A stretch of 64,000 nucleotides of DNA, from contig JARKIF010000002.1 of NCBI GenBank assembly GCA_029378245.1, forward strand, positions 1,364,001 through 1,428,000. The letters are read 5' to 3'. Under the pieces are notes generated by a model that was not told where the DNA came from, searched no databases, and saw nothing but the letters and a program-made list of their open reading frames with translations. Shown here one piece after another: positions 11,441-22,628 of the stretch; the first letter of the stretch is position 1; each line of letters begins with the position of its first letter. Origin of the DNA: Roridomyces roridus (lineage: Eukaryota > Basidiomycota > Agaricomycetes > Agaricales > Mycenaceae). A program made the position numbers and the translations under genes.

Positions 11441-11886
11441 TGTAGTGGATGTTGGTGGTTAGAGTCCAAGAGGGTTGAGGAGTATTGGATCGTAGGGCGA
11501 AGAAATTTATACCCCAGCGATGTCTGAGACCTTGCGGAACTTCCGCGGAAGTCCCGCGCGGAACAAGTCTCACTACCCTATTTGCTGTGCTTTAGGTCTC
11601 ACTTGCGAGGCTGGAAGCTCCAGAGTAGAAGAAGGGTCCAGAGGGTGCATGTTCTATTCTTGCAAGAAGAAAGAGAGAGAGATTAGATGCGGGAGGGAAG
11701 CAAACACCACCAACTGATGCGGCCATCGCAGGTTGGCATTGCAACGACTCGGAATTTCAAGTAACGACCCTCTCATCTCGACCTCACACCACTGCATGCT
11801 GCCCGCAGCAGCAATCATACCTCAATAACGACCGAAAAAATTACTCGACACGACGCTCGTTTCCCCACTCTCCTTATATCTCTCGG
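11441..11886. promoter_or_regulatory. Divergent intergenic region
   Basis: About 446 bp separate the starts of the unknown Ser/Pro-rich gene (minus) and the GPI-anchored protein gene (plus). The plus-strand start is preceded by a TATATC/CTTATATC element near 11873. No other gene was seen. Confidence 0.4.
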
Positions 11887-12971
11887 ATGCACTTTCCTTG
11901 GTTGCTCGCTGCCTTAGTGGCGCTGGATTTCTCTCTCCTTGCTAGCGCCGGCGTATTTGTGCGTCATAGTCCGTCTCTACATGTATTATGGGTGCTAAAT
12001 ATGCTCGCCCACAGTTCATTGAACCTGCGAGTGGATCGACATGCACTGCCGGCTCGCCCTGTACGATGGAATGGGTCGAGGACGGCATTAGTCCACTGCT
12101 CAATGCAGTCGACCTCGTCACCGCTGGGTTGTTTCACGGCGAGCAAGTGCGTCCAATAACTTTGAAAAGCATTCCCATTCTTACACTTTTGCAGCAACTG
12201 GTCCAAAGCATAGCACCACTGAACGTCGCCAATGGGCACTCGGTCCAGTTCACGGTAAGGCGCGTCCTTGTTTCCCACTGTTCGATGCTCAATGAAATCT
12301 AGCCCAACGCCAAGGCAGGGCCCGACTCCAGCGCGTAGTAAGTCAACGGTCCGGCATATCCGCCATCTTATCCTGACGTGCGGCAGTTATATCGCTTTTC
12401 AATCGACGAGTGCGCGCGTAAATTCCACAAAGTACATTGCGTTCTCGCCGTTCTTCACGTGCGTCTCGCTTCCTCTTTCCCAAACGGTGTACTTATAGAC
12501 TTGCGCAGCCTGAAAGGAATGTCAGGCTCCTTTGAATCCCCTCTTGCCGCCGCGACATCCTCCATCCCAATACCGTCCACACTGAGCCAGGCCTCCTCCG
12601 GCGGCGGGTCCATTGCCACGACAATTGTCATCGGCGCCCCTCCAAGCAGCTCTGTCTCTCCCTCCCCAACTCCGGCGGTGGTCTCGGCTTCGTCTAAATC
12701 AAGCTCCCCGTCTGCCGCCGCCGTTTCCACTTCATCTTCATCTCCCTCGATAAACTCTCCTAGTCCTTCCAGTGGTTCATCCTTCTCGTCCAGATTCACC
12801 ACATCGTCGATACCCACACCCTCCACTGCCTCGAATTCGGTGGCGAGCAGCCCTGCGCCGGTGGCAAGCAGCCCCGCGCCCGCTGCCTCTTCCGATGCCA
12901 GGAGCAGCTCACGGCCACTGTCATTGCCAGTCCTCGCTATTGCGTCATTATGGCTGGTGCTGTCCATCTAG
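11887..12971 (+). CDS. GPI-anchored Ser/Thr-rich cell-surface protein (Kre9/Knh1-type)
   Basis: The signal peptide MHFPWLLAALVALDFSLLASAG is followed by a domain of about 100 residues rebuilt from short exons: FIEPASGSTCTAGSPCTMEW, VEDGISPLLNAVDLV, SSAYYIAFQS and FTLKGMSGSF. This order (W..DG.P.L, then YYI.F.S, then FTL.GM.G.F) is that of fungal Ser/Thr-rich GPI-anchored proteins related to Kre9/Knh1. A Ser/Pro/Ala-rich stalk of about 120 residues and a hydrophobic C-terminus (LPVLAIASLWLVLSI) suggest a GPI signal. The GTAAGT donor near 12338 was preferred because it yields YYIAF. The last intron uses the GCGCAG acceptor. The likely role is in cell-wall organisation. Confidence 0.75.
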
Positions 12972-13372
12972 TGCCTTTGGAGGACACTGTTAGATATCCC
13001 GCGCGCAACATTGTACCACTCCATTCTTCTTGTAGTTGTAGCGCACAGATTGTCTCGTTCCCGTGCGATACACAAATCGTGCTACCTTATCTTTTGATGC
13101 GTAATCAGTTTTTGATGCGCCCTTCTTGTGCGGACCTAGCACCTCCTTCCTCTCAACAATGCACCATGGTATGGCTGTACCATCCCCATTGAACTTGCTG
13201 GCTCTTCCAGACCTTTGACCCTCATCCCAAACTCCCAACCGATCGCAAACATCCGCCAAGCAATGAGGAGAATGTTGCAAATTCTTCCACAAAATTTTGC
13301 GGACCGGCCATTGCAAATTGCTAGCACCTATGTAAAGGCAGCCTCAAATGAAACAGCCTCCCACTCAAGACC
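12972..13372. other. Intergenic, upstream of BTB array
   Basis: This separates the GPI-protein stop from the first BTB gene. No gene was recognised. It should include the first BTB promoter. Confidence 0.45.
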
Positions 13373-14381
13373 ATGGAGGTCACCGACGCTTTGCCCCCGT
13401 TTTCGCCCAAATCCACTGCCGCTGGGTTCGATGCAGACCTCGTCCTTCGTTCATCCGACAAGGTGGATTTCCACACCCATAAAAACCTCCTCGTCATGGC
13501 GTCTCCTGTCTTCCAAGACATGTTTGCGTTCCCAGCGCCGACTGAGGGCGTCGAGGCCCGCGACGGGCTGCCCATAGTGGAGCTCGAGGAGTCTAGCAGC
13601 ACCCTACGCAGGCTCTTGCTTCTTCTCTACCCCCAGGCTCCGAACTTCGATTCCCTCACCATATTCGACGATATATATCTCGTGTGTCGGGCTGTTGACA
13701 AGTACCAGATTCCAGCAAATGCGCTGCACCGCGACTTGGTCAAAGCCGAACCATACCGTGTCTATGCGATCGCGTGTCATTTCAGTCTCCGCGATGTAGC
13801 CAAATTAGCCGCGTGCGAAACCCTCAAGGACGCTTTCCATCCCTTGGACCCCGAGGATGAGCTCAAACTCGGGCGCGACGGCTTAACCTCAGCGATGGAT
13901 GTGTTGGGCAGATTCCAGTCTGTGTGCGCAAAAAGTGTTGTCAAATTGGTTTCGCAGCACGGCGCTGACTCCGACGTGCGTATGTGGGAAGAGGACTGGG
14001 AGACCGCCAACTATCCGTGGTGGATAACTGAAGGACACGCGGGCGGGTGTGGTTGCACGGAATACGACATGGAGTTGTATCCTGCTGGGTGGTTTAAGAA
14101 GCATATGGCTGGCGTCGTGGACGTTTTGAATCATCGGCCCACTGGAAGCGGGGACGATGTGTTCAGGGCGCTCATGGACTTTACCCAACCGACGTTGAAC
14201 GATATCTCTAAATGCCAGTTCTGCTCGAAGAATGCGGTGAAGAGCATAGCTGCTTTCGCCGAGAGGTTGCGGCAGCAGGTGGACGCTGCGAATGAGGCTG
14301 AGGTAAGTACATCGAATTGTTTTCATTTTCAGGCGTGCGGCTGAGCTCGTATAATAGGCGAACAAGTGGGACTTTGTCTAA
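13373..14381 (+). CDS. BTB/POZ protein, array copy 1
   Basis: Exons are 13373-14302 and 14358-14381, with a 55-nt intron just before the last eight codons. The BTB/POZ domain occupies residues 20 to about 130: DLVLRSSDKVDFHTHKNLL, SPVFQDMFAFP and YLVCRAVDKYQIP. BTB domains dimerise and often link substrates to CUL3 ligases. The C-terminal part carries PWWITEGHAGGCG and ISKCQFCS, which recur in the other copies. It has a different sequence in the alpha-helical middle and is the most divergent of the first three copies. The cellular role is unknown. Confidence 0.85.
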
Positions 14382-14704
14382 TTAGAAAAACAGAGACGGA
14401 CAGGCTCGGGCTGGGATATCTTTTCATGTAGAGCATCCTGCTAGGCATCTTTCCACTTGACTTTGTCGCATCAGAGTCCTTTGACTTCAGACTGGGACTT
14501 TCTTCATTCCAATTGATCACGGCTGACCGCTGAATCGCGGCTCTTGTTCCTCCACCATGGCCACTTTTTTTGTTGAATTGACGCGCTCTTCTGCCGACCA
14601 TATCTGAGGACCGAGTCAATAGCCGCTCGTGAGAAACGTGAACACCAACTGACGCGACGCGTGTTATCTTGCAACGTGACCGCAAATTCTCTCTCTCTTC
14701 CACC
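14382..14704. promoter_or_regulatory. Upstream region of BTB copy 2 with duplicated promoter
   Basis: From about 14573 to 14695 this matches 15780-15904 upstream of copy 3 almost base for base, including the block GCGCTCTTCTGCCGACCATA. It ends a few bases before each ATG. The conserved block therefore spans the presumed core promoter and 5' leader of both genes. Confidence 0.65.
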
Positions 14705-15728
14705 ATGACCACTTTCAAAGACGCAGCTCCCCCATTCTCTCGTGAATTGACCGATCCTGGTCTTGAAGCCCCAGATCTCATCCTGAGGTCCTCGGACGCT
14801 ATCGACTTCTACACGCATAGGCACTTCCTCGTCTACGTGTCGCCCGTCTTCCGGGACATGTTCACATTTCCTGCTCCTACCCAACTGGTAGAGGGCGTCG
14901 ATTTACGCGATGACATCCCCGTCGTTCAGCTCGCAGAACCCAGCGACGCGCTCCGCAAGCTATTGCTGCTGTGCTATCCGGGAGCCTTGTCGCAGGAGCC
15001 ACTCAGCAAACTCGACGGACTCTATCTCGTGTATAGGGCTGCAGACAAATATCAAGTTCCCGGCGTCAAAGACGCGATAATCAAGGCCCTTCCGAACTTT
15101 GTCAAAGGGGATGCATATCGCGTCTACGCGTTTGCGTGCGGCTTTGGTCTGGCCGAGTTGGCCAAGGTGGCGGCTCTGGAAACACTCAAAGACGCATTTC
15201 TTCCCATGAATCGCCAATACACCGAACCCGAATTTGAGCTCGTATCTGGCCCCGCATTGTTACGATTGCATAGTTTCCTGTTCGAATGCAGGAACGCAGC
15301 TGTCATAGCTGTGCAGGGAGAGTACCTCCACGTCGAACCGTACGACCTTGAAGACAAGGATGGGCCTTGGTGGACATCGACCGGGCACGCTCAGGATTGT
15401 GGTGCCGTTTTCGATGCAGAAATAGACTTCTGTGCGCCAGCAAGATGGTACGGGGAACACATGGCCGCGGTGGGGAAAGTTGTCGATTCCCATCCTAACG
15501 GTGACAGTGCTGCTAAAGCTGTCCTTGACTACAGCCAGTCATTGCATAAGATATCAAAATGCCAAGTGTGCTCTCGGGATTCAGCCGAGTCTTTGTCCCG
15601 CCTGGCGGGATACTTGCAACGAAGGGTGGATAATTACAATCAATCCAAGGTACTTGTGCACCTATCTGTTTCCATTCTTTGCGCTGATTTTTCTGTCACG
15701 ATAGCTGGCCAAGTGGCAATTCCTGTAG
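14705..15728 (+). CDS. BTB/POZ protein, array copy 2
   Basis: Exons are 14705-15649 and 15705-15728, splicing onto LAKWQFL and a stop. The BTB domain begins DLILRSSDAIDFYTHRHFLV and includes SPVFRDMFTFPAPT. The region after the BTB domain is helical (YRVYAFACGFGLAELAK). The C-terminal signature is PWWTSTGHAQDCG, then ISKCQVCSRDSAESL. The final intron position matches copies 1, 4, 5 and 6. It shares a near-identical upstream block with copy 3. Confidence 0.88.
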
Positions 15729-15779
15729 GTTGAGCGGACCTTATACATCTTCTTTTGCTTTGTATCAGTGTATCTACTT

Positions 15780-15904
15780 AGTTGAATTACTGCGCTCTTC
15801 TGCCGACCATATCTGAGGACCGAGTCAATAGCCGCTCGTGAGAAACGTGAGCACCAACTGACGCGACGTGTGTTATCTTGAAACGTGACCGCAAATTCTC
15901 TCTT
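15780..15904 (+). repeat. Duplicated promoter/leader block (second copy)
   Basis: This is a direct repeat of about 14573-14695, with only a handful of substitutions over roughly 120 bp. Both copies end just before a BTB start codon. Confidence 0.75.
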
Positions 15905-15908
15905 TAAC

Positions 15909-16895
15909 ATGACCACCTTCACCGATGCGCTGCCCCCATTCTCGCGTGAAACCGCCGCCGAAGTTGGTCCACCCGATCTCATCCTACGGTCGTCCGACTC
16001 GGTCGATTTCCACACCCACAAAACCCTCCTCGGCTTCGTCTCTCCTGTTTTCCAGGACATGTTTGGATTCCCTCCGCCGACCCAACTCAAAGAAGGCGTC
16101 GACGTCCGTGACGCCATTCCCATAGTACAGCTTTCAGAGCCGAGCGACGCACTCCGCAAGCTGTTACTGTTGTGCTATCCTCAAGCTCTGACCAACGAGT
16201 CGCTCGACAACCTCGATGGACTGTATCTCGCATACGGCGCGGCGGACAAGTACCAAATACCCAACGCAACTACTGCCATATTAGCTGCGATTTCGAGTTT
16301 CATCAAAGACGAGCCGTACCGGGTCCATGCGATTGCGTGCCATTTTGGCCTGCCCGATCTGGGCAAATCCGCCGCCCGCCAGACGCTCAAAGATTTCTTC
16401 CTGCCAACGGATCGTAAATATGGCGCGCCTGAATTCGCGCTCGTACCCGCTTCGAAGCTGTTGCGATTACACCGATTTCACGTCGAGTGCGGCGAAAACG
16501 CAGCGAAAATTGTCAAGGGGTACACCGCTACGCTTCCCTACGACGAACACGCTACAGAGAGCGAACTGCCTTGGCGGGTCGTTCGTGGGCACGACGCCAA
16601 CTGCGGTGCATTCGTCGACCAGGATAATGTCGGCAGCCCCGTTTATTCACCAGCGCAGTGGTTCCAGAACCACATGGGTGCCGTTGAGGAGGTTGTCAGG
16701 TACCAGCCGAACGGCGACGCTGCTGCGAAAGCCGTCTTGGATTATGGGGAGACGTTGCGCGATATATCGAAATGCCAGCTGTGTTCCCGGGACTCGGCCA
16801 GGCATCTTTCCGTCTTGTCCGATAATCTACGAGAGGGAGTGGAGAGAAGTAATGACCATACGGCGCTCGTGTTTACGCAACTGGGGTTTGTCTAG
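15909..16895 (+). CDS. BTB/POZ protein, array copy 3
   Basis: The ATG at 15909 gives MTTFTDALPPFSRE. BTB core: DLILRSSDSVDFHTHKTLL and SPVFQDMFGFPPPT. Signature residues are RGHDANCG and ISKCQLCSRDS. Unlike its neighbours, no terminal intron is evident. Where the others have GT, this copy has GCGCTC after the Thr codon, and the frame simply reads on to a TAG at 16895. The protein is about 328 residues. It is otherwise intact. Confidence 0.85.
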   Translation: MTTFTDALPPFSRETAAEVGPPDLILRSSDSVDFHTHKTLLGFVSPVFQDMFGFPPPTQLKEGVDVRDAIPIVQLSEPSDALRKLLLLCYPQALTNESLDNLDGLYLAYGAADKYQIPNATTAILAAISSFIKDEPYRVHAIACHFGLPDLGKSAARQTLKDFFLPTDRKYGAPEFALVPASKLLRLHRFHVECGENAAKIVKGYTATLPYDEHATESELPWRVVRGHDANCGAFVDQDNVGSPVYSPAQWFQNHMGAVEEVVRYQPNGDAAAKAVLDYGETLRDISKCQLCSRDSARHLSVLSDNLREGVERSNDHTALVFTQLGFV

Positions 16896-17144
16896 GCTCG
16901 ATACAGCCTCTCTAGTAGCGTGAATCTGAAGACATTCGTTCAGATCACGTACCAGAGAGGGTTCGTCTAGCAATTACAATGGTTTCCGTTGCCTCGCTCC
17001 ACCAAAAGACGATCTGCTCATGATCTGCTTGAATCCTCCGCTCCACTGAACTCCACCATTCATGATTCAATTGTCGCGTATACTGTTTACGCGTCGCGTC
17101 AACATGTAACAACAAATCAACCTCGCTTCTTCTTGTCTTTCATC

Positions 17145-18165
17145 ATGGCAATGCATCGCCCCCGTTCTCCCCGACATGCACTATCTCTGGCTTGAATCCA
17201 GACCTCATTCTTCGTTCCTCGGACTCAGTCGACTTCTACGTTCACAAAGCCCTATTGGGTTTTGTCTCCCCCGTTTTCCGAGATATGTTCGTGTTTCCTC
17301 CACCCACCGATGCCACGCTCGTCGAGGGGGTCGATGTCCGCAATGGAATACACGTCGTACAGCTCACAGAACCCGGTGATGCGCTGCAAAAGCTGCTTTT
17401 CTTGTGCTATCCCCCGGCCGTGACCAATCAGCCACCCGACACCCTTGACGGACTCCATTTCGCGTATGGAGCCGCGGATAAATACCAGATCCCCAATGCT
17501 CGTGACAACATACTTAACACCCTCTCCAACGCTAACAAGACCGATCCATACCGCGTCTTTGCCATTGCATGCATCTTGGGGCTCCCCGACTTGGCCCGAG
17601 CAGCCGCCGGGGAGACGCTCCAAGATGTGCGGGTCCCCATGAGCTTCAATGCATACAGTGCTCCCGAATACAAGCTCATATCTGCGGACAAACTGCTCCA
17701 GTTAGAACAGTTCCACTGGGAATGCAGCATGGATGCCGTTATAGCGGTTCAAACGATCTGTCTAAACCCGGACGATGCAATCCTCATCGACGGAAAGGAC
17801 GCGCCCTGGTGGAAGTCTTCAGGGCACGACCACGATTGTGGCGCCTCCTGGATGGGTGATGACGAGTGCATCCCACCCAAGTGGTACCAGCAACACATGA
17901 ACACGGTCAAGGAAGCAGTCAAATTGCGGCCGAACGGGGAGTGCGCTTCGGATGCCGTCTTGGACTTTGGGACGAATTGCAGCGATGTGTTATTCAAATG
18001 CAGATTCTGTGCGAGGGGGTCGCCGGCGCATATGGCTGCGTTGGCGGCAGCCTTGCGGAAGGAGGTGAACAGGGTGAACGAGCAAACGGTATTGGTCCCC
18101 CTTTTCAGCCAAGATTCCTCATCTGACCGCTTCAATTGTAGTTGGCTAGTCAACAATTTATCTAG
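17145..18165 (+). pseudogene. BTB/POZ array copy 4, start codon out of frame
   Basis: The body is intact and nearly identical to copy 5 (DLILRSSDSVDFYVHKALLG; SPVFRDMFVFPPPT; SGHDHDCG; LFKCRFCARGS), with the usual terminal intron (18089-18141). At the 5' end, aligned to copy 5, ten bases are missing just after the ATG at 17145. That ATG now reads into a different frame and stops at about 17197. The BTB frame upstream of the Leu-Asn-Pro-Asp segment has no ATG. Expression would need a non-AUG start or a start at the Met inside the BTB domain. It is a recent pseudogene or an unusual start; which of the two is not decidable here. Confidence 0.6.
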
Positions 18166-18708
18166 TCGATTCGCGATTATGCTATCTCAGACCGTGCATC
18201 CAATGATATACTACTTCCCCCGGATTGTATCGCTCACTTGGTTCGCTCCCTGTGGTGCTACTAAATCCCATTCCCATTTCCCATTCCAGAGTCGGCCCTA
18301 TGTACGAGTGCGGTATGTAGCGATGCGCGACGGTAAAGTAAGAGGCGAGGAGCGCGAGCTACACTACTGAAGCGATGTCCGAAGGCGACTACACTACTGG
18401 AGACGACGACTAGGCTACCCTCGAGCCCAGCATGCTCCTGGTTCCTTCCCAGGCTTGCGGAGGGCCTTGGATGGACGGTGAGTCCGCTTCTCTCAAACCT
18501 CCGCTCCACTTGTGTCCACAAATCAATTGAACAACTGCGGGGTCGCTATATTCACTATCGGGCTTGAACGCGACGCGCTTGCAGATTCCACTTCCAAATT
18601 TCCAATCACACGTGCTGTTTACGCGTCGCGTCCATGTGTAACCACAATCAAACTCTCTCAGGCTCTCTCTACTCTCATCAGGCTCTCTTTCTCTTCTTGT
18701 CTTCCATC
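18166..18708. repeat. BTB intergenic region with partial copy (E) of the dispersed element
   Basis: About 18250-18430 matches one end of the 0.9-kb dispersed element: CCATTCCAGAGTCGGCCCTA, then the AAAGTAAGAGGCGAGGAGCG block, then CTACCCTCGAGCCCA. The match then ends and unique sequence leads to BTB copy 5. No gene was recognised. Confidence 0.7.
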
Positions 18709-19727
18709 ATGGCCGATTTCAAAGACGCATCGCCCCCATTCTCCCCGACATGCACTATCTCTGGCTTGAATCCAGACCTCATTCTTCGTTCCTCAGACTC
18801 AGTGGACTTCTACGTTCACAAAGCCCTATTGGGTTTTGTCTCCCCCGTTTTCCGAGATATGTTCGCGTTTCCTCCACCCACCGACGCCACGCTCGTCGAG
18901 GGGGTCGATGTCCGCAATGGAATACACGTCGTACAGCTCACAGAACCCAGTGATGCCCTGCAGCAACTACTTTTCTTGTGCTATCCCCAGGCCGTAACCA
19001 ATCAGCCACCCGACACCCTTGATGGACTGCATTTCGCGTATGGAGCGGCAGATAAATACCAGGTTCCCGATGCTCGCGACAAAATACTCCACACCCTCTC
19101 CAACGCTAACAAGACCGATCCATACCGCGTCTTTGCCATCGCGTGTATCTTGGGGCTCCCCGACTTGGCTCGAGCAGCCGCCCAGAAGACGCTCCAAGAT
19201 GTGCGGGTGCCCATGAGCTTTAATGCATACAGTGCTCCCGAATACAAGCTTATATCTGCGGACAAATTGCTTCAGTTGGCAAGGTTCCACTGGATATGCA
19301 GCATAGAGACTTTCACCGCGGTCCAATGCCTCGGTCTAACCCTAAGTCTCAGCCACGACAAGGAGGCCCCTTGGTGGACGTCTTCAGGCCACGACAGCGA
19401 CTGTGGCGCGTCTTGGATGGGAGATGAGTGTATCCCGCCCAAGTGGTACCGGCAACACATGGCTACGGTCCAGGAAGCAGTCAAATTACGGCCAAATGGG
19501 GAGTCTGCTTGGAGTGCCGTTTTGGATTATACGACGACCTGCAGCGACGTGTTATCGGAATGCAAACTCTGCTCGAGGGAGTCGGCGGCGCATATGGCTG
19601 CGTTGGCAGTAACCGTGCGGAAGCAGGTGGACAGAGTCAACAAGAAAATGGTATCAGCTCCCCTTCTCAGCCCAGATTCCTTATCTGACCCCTTGAATTG
19701 TAGTTGGCTCGTCTAGAATCTCTCTAG
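18709..19727 (+). CDS. BTB/POZ protein, array copy 5
   Basis: Exons are 18709-19650 and 19704-19727. The N-terminus MADFKDASPPFSP is intact, in contrast to copy 4. BTB core: DLILRSSDSVDFYVHKALLG and SPVFRDMFAFPPPT. C-terminal signature: PWWTSSGHDSDCG and LSECKLCSRES. The terminal exon encodes LARLESL. Copies 4 and 5 are the closest pair in the array, and each is followed by sequence of the dispersed element, so gene and element probably duplicated together. Confidence 0.87.
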
Positions 19728-19799
19728 TCCATGCGAATTATTGCTGCGATCTCAGACCGCGCATACAATGATACTTATGCTTGCTCCAGATGCCCGTAT

Positions 19800-20705
19800 C
19801 CTAGTTCCCTCCCAAGATGTTGTTCTACCCATTTCCATTCCCATTCCAGCTAGTCGGCCCCACCTACAAGTGTGTATGTAGCGACGTGTGACGGTAAAGT
19901 AAGAGACGAGGAGCACGAGCTACGCTACTGAGGTCACTACACTACTGCAGACGATGTCCAGAGGCCATCAAACTACCCTCGAGCCCAACATGCGCATTAT
20001 CCCTTGTCCTCCCATCCTGCATCCTTCGTCCATCGAGTCGCGATTGAAGCGAGCGAGCGTCGGGCGAGCCTCGAGCTGCGAGGACTGCGGGTGTCGGAAG
20101 AACTGTATGTGTGTGAAGCCGAAGGAAGAAGTCTGAAGGAGAGTCAGCGAGGAGAACGATGGAGAGGATGAGAGTAGCACTTGCCAGTAGAGGCCACAAC
20201 TACGCTGGTTTCTTCTTGAGGTCTTGCATCCTCGGTACCAGCGGCGAGCATTTCCACGCGGCGGGGTTCTGGAAGGGCGAGTTAGCCAACGGCGAGGCGA
20301 GAAAGGAGGAAGGGTGCCCACTGCTTGGTGTCAGACACCGGCTGCTACAGCGAGAATGAGTAAACGCGGACCTGGGCGAGAGAAGAGCAACGTACTCGAG
20401 GGACTCGCCACGTCGCTTATTACGAAGCATGTTTGGATAGGGCCCCCACGCACGTCGCATTCCAGCCTCGGCCAGTGCCGCAATGAGTTAGCTTTGAGGA
20501 CATCCTACGGCGTGTCGAAGTGTTGCCGGACAATCGCTAGCCCTAGAAGATAGTCAGCGGAGAAGAAATGGGGGAGTGAGTCACTTACCTCAAGGAGGGA
20601 GCGACTGGCAAGAGACAAAGAGAGGTGGTTGGCAGAATTGCCGGTATTTATAGCCAAGATCAGTGGCTCTGCCAACGGTGTCTCCCAATAAGGCAGGTCA
20701 AAATA
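19800..20705 (-). repeat. Dispersed element, copy A
   Basis: This is an element of about 0.9 kb. It reads as a transcription unit on the minus strand. One end has a TATA-like ATAAATA/ATTTATA about 60 bp before CTCCTTGAG|GTAAGTGA. Candidate exons on that strand are joined by three small introns, the last with a GCAAGT donor. The spliced frame starts MRRAWGPYPNMLRNKRRGES, continues RRVEMLAAGTEDARPQEETS and ends ASGHRLQ with a stop. Related copies lie at 30780-31692, 37815-38755 and 51465-52405, with a fragment at 18250-18430. It directly abuts the amylase gene. The product is not recognised; this may be a gene family or a non-autonomous mobile element. Confidence 0.6.
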
Positions 20706-20828
20706 TCGTGGCGACTCCACTCATTCTCTCCCGGATGGCAGCTTCTGGACGACTTATCGCACCCCGTGTTCTGAAAGTCGAAAAACATCCCATAATAACC
20801 AGAAATACTTACATCTCTCTACTGATTT

Positions 20829-22628
20829 CTAAACGAGCGTCACCACACTCCAAACCGCCGAAACAACCGACAGCACACCCACCACACTCCTCCTCGTCGC
20901 ACCACTCTGCTTAATCGCCAACGCAGGACACGCGCCCCCATCCTTCTTCAACATGCTCGCAGGAATCATCACCTTTGGCAACCCCTCCATCGCAGTCACA
21001 TTCACACCATCTTCGCCGACTACCAGCCGCGTACACGACACCACGTCTACGAGCGTCGTATTCGCCTCGTATAGCCCTGCGGGAATGCTCCAGGTCGGTT
21101 GCGAGGTCGCGTTGGAGCCTACGTTCGTGAAGAGAGACAGCAGCGGCGGTTTGGAGAGTGCTATGGTGCTGGGATCGGACTGGTTAATCCATGAGGCCTG
21201 TAAGGGCGGTGGAATCAACGGGTGGGTTAACAGGAGGCGGGGTACACGTACCGGGGTAGAGATGAAAGTCTTGTTTGCTGCGATAGCAAGCTTGCGTGCC
21301 GAGGTGAGCTTTGAGGCGTATAAGACCAGAGGTTTGTTTGTCTCGTAGCCACTGAGCCAAAGTCTGTGTTTTGGTGAGTTTTAGAAGGAAGGAAGCGAAA
21401 AAGAACACTCACGCCTCCCGATTCGCCGGGTCTGCACCTCCTGCATAACCCTGCTCCTGCCCATAGTACATGATCGGTACTCCATCTCCAACAAACACCC
21501 ACGACATCGCATTCTTGATCAGCGCTACGTCGCTCGTGTGAGACGCGAATCTCGGCTGATCGTGGTTCTCCAAAAAGACGCCAGTGAGGGACGTCGGCGA
21601 GGACTTGGATGCGAGCGCTGCGGGTGAGGGGTTCAGCGTCAGCGCAGAGAGATTGCCGGTCGAGGTCCCGAAAGCATCGAGAAGGTTGTACCACGAGGGA
21701 TAGTCGAGTACAGCGTCGACTGCACCGATATACTGAGCCGAGTAGGTAGCGTTGTCCGTCAGCACCTCGCCTAGTGTCCACACACCCGCACTCTTGGTAA
21801 AGGCGCTCCAAAAGTCGTGCCTGATGTGCTTGACTGTATCAATCCGCACACCGTCAACAGCATATGCCTTGACGAGGTCCCCGATCCATGAACTAAGCGC
21901 AGAGACCACCGCGTCGTCCTCCGTATTTAGGTCCGGCAGCGGCAGCTTCTCATCGCCCAGCCAGCACTGCTCGACGTCCGTCTGATTCGTGTAATCATTG
22001 ATGAAGCACTGCGCGTGAAAGTCATCCGCCATATTGAACGGGTTGAAGCGCGAGTAGTCAAACGTGAATTGATTGGACGGGGACGTGGTCGTGTTGGTCG
22101 GGATGCCCGCGAAGTGGTTGATGACAATGTCGATCATGAGATACATGCCGCGCTCGTGCAACGCGTTGCTGAGCGCCTTGAGGTCGTCTGTTGAGCCGTA
22201 ACGCGAGCTTATGGTGTTGATGTCCTCAGACCAATACCTGACCGCCCGGATGTCAGTTGGCACACAAGAGGTGCGACCAAGTCACGCACCCGTGGTATCC
22301 GTCGCCGTACGGTGTTGCATCGACGTTCTTCACGACGGGCGAGATCCAGACTGCGTCAAAACCCATGCCCTGAATGTAATCCAGATGATTGATGATGCCC
22401 TTCCAGGAGCCACCGCAGTAGGTACGCAGGGAAGTGTCGCATGTCGTGGCCGAGTTATTGCTCGTCGCGAAACGGTCTGTGACGAGCTTCAAGATGGTCA
22501 GCGTTAGTTGGTTGACGAAGATGAAGGGGGACCTGATAGATTTGGCGAGTGGACCAGTCGGCGGCGGAAGCGGCGAGGGCGGGCGAGGCGAAGAGAAGGA
22601 GCGACGAGAAAATAAAGGAAGGACGCAT
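20829..22628 (-). CDS. Secreted GH13 alpha-amylase
   Basis: Endo-hydrolyses alpha-1,4 links in starch or alpha-glucan outside the cell. The signal peptide is [20 protein letters not shown]. After a short intron the catalytic domain has [51 protein letters not shown] (nucleophile Asp), GEVLTDN (acid/base Glu) and [10 protein letters not shown] (transition-state Asp). The domain is of the fungal (Aspergillus) type. A beta-sandwich C-terminal domain is followed by a hydrophobic C-terminus ([18 protein letters not shown]), suggesting GPI anchoring. Its 3' half is duplicated in inverted orientation at 37070-37735. Confidence 0.92.

Noticed and set aside
12455..12967. Acidic minus-strand open frame of 170 codons
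   Set aside because: It is the antisense of the Ser-rich stalk of the GPI-anchored protein, which has a clear signal peptide and spliced domain.
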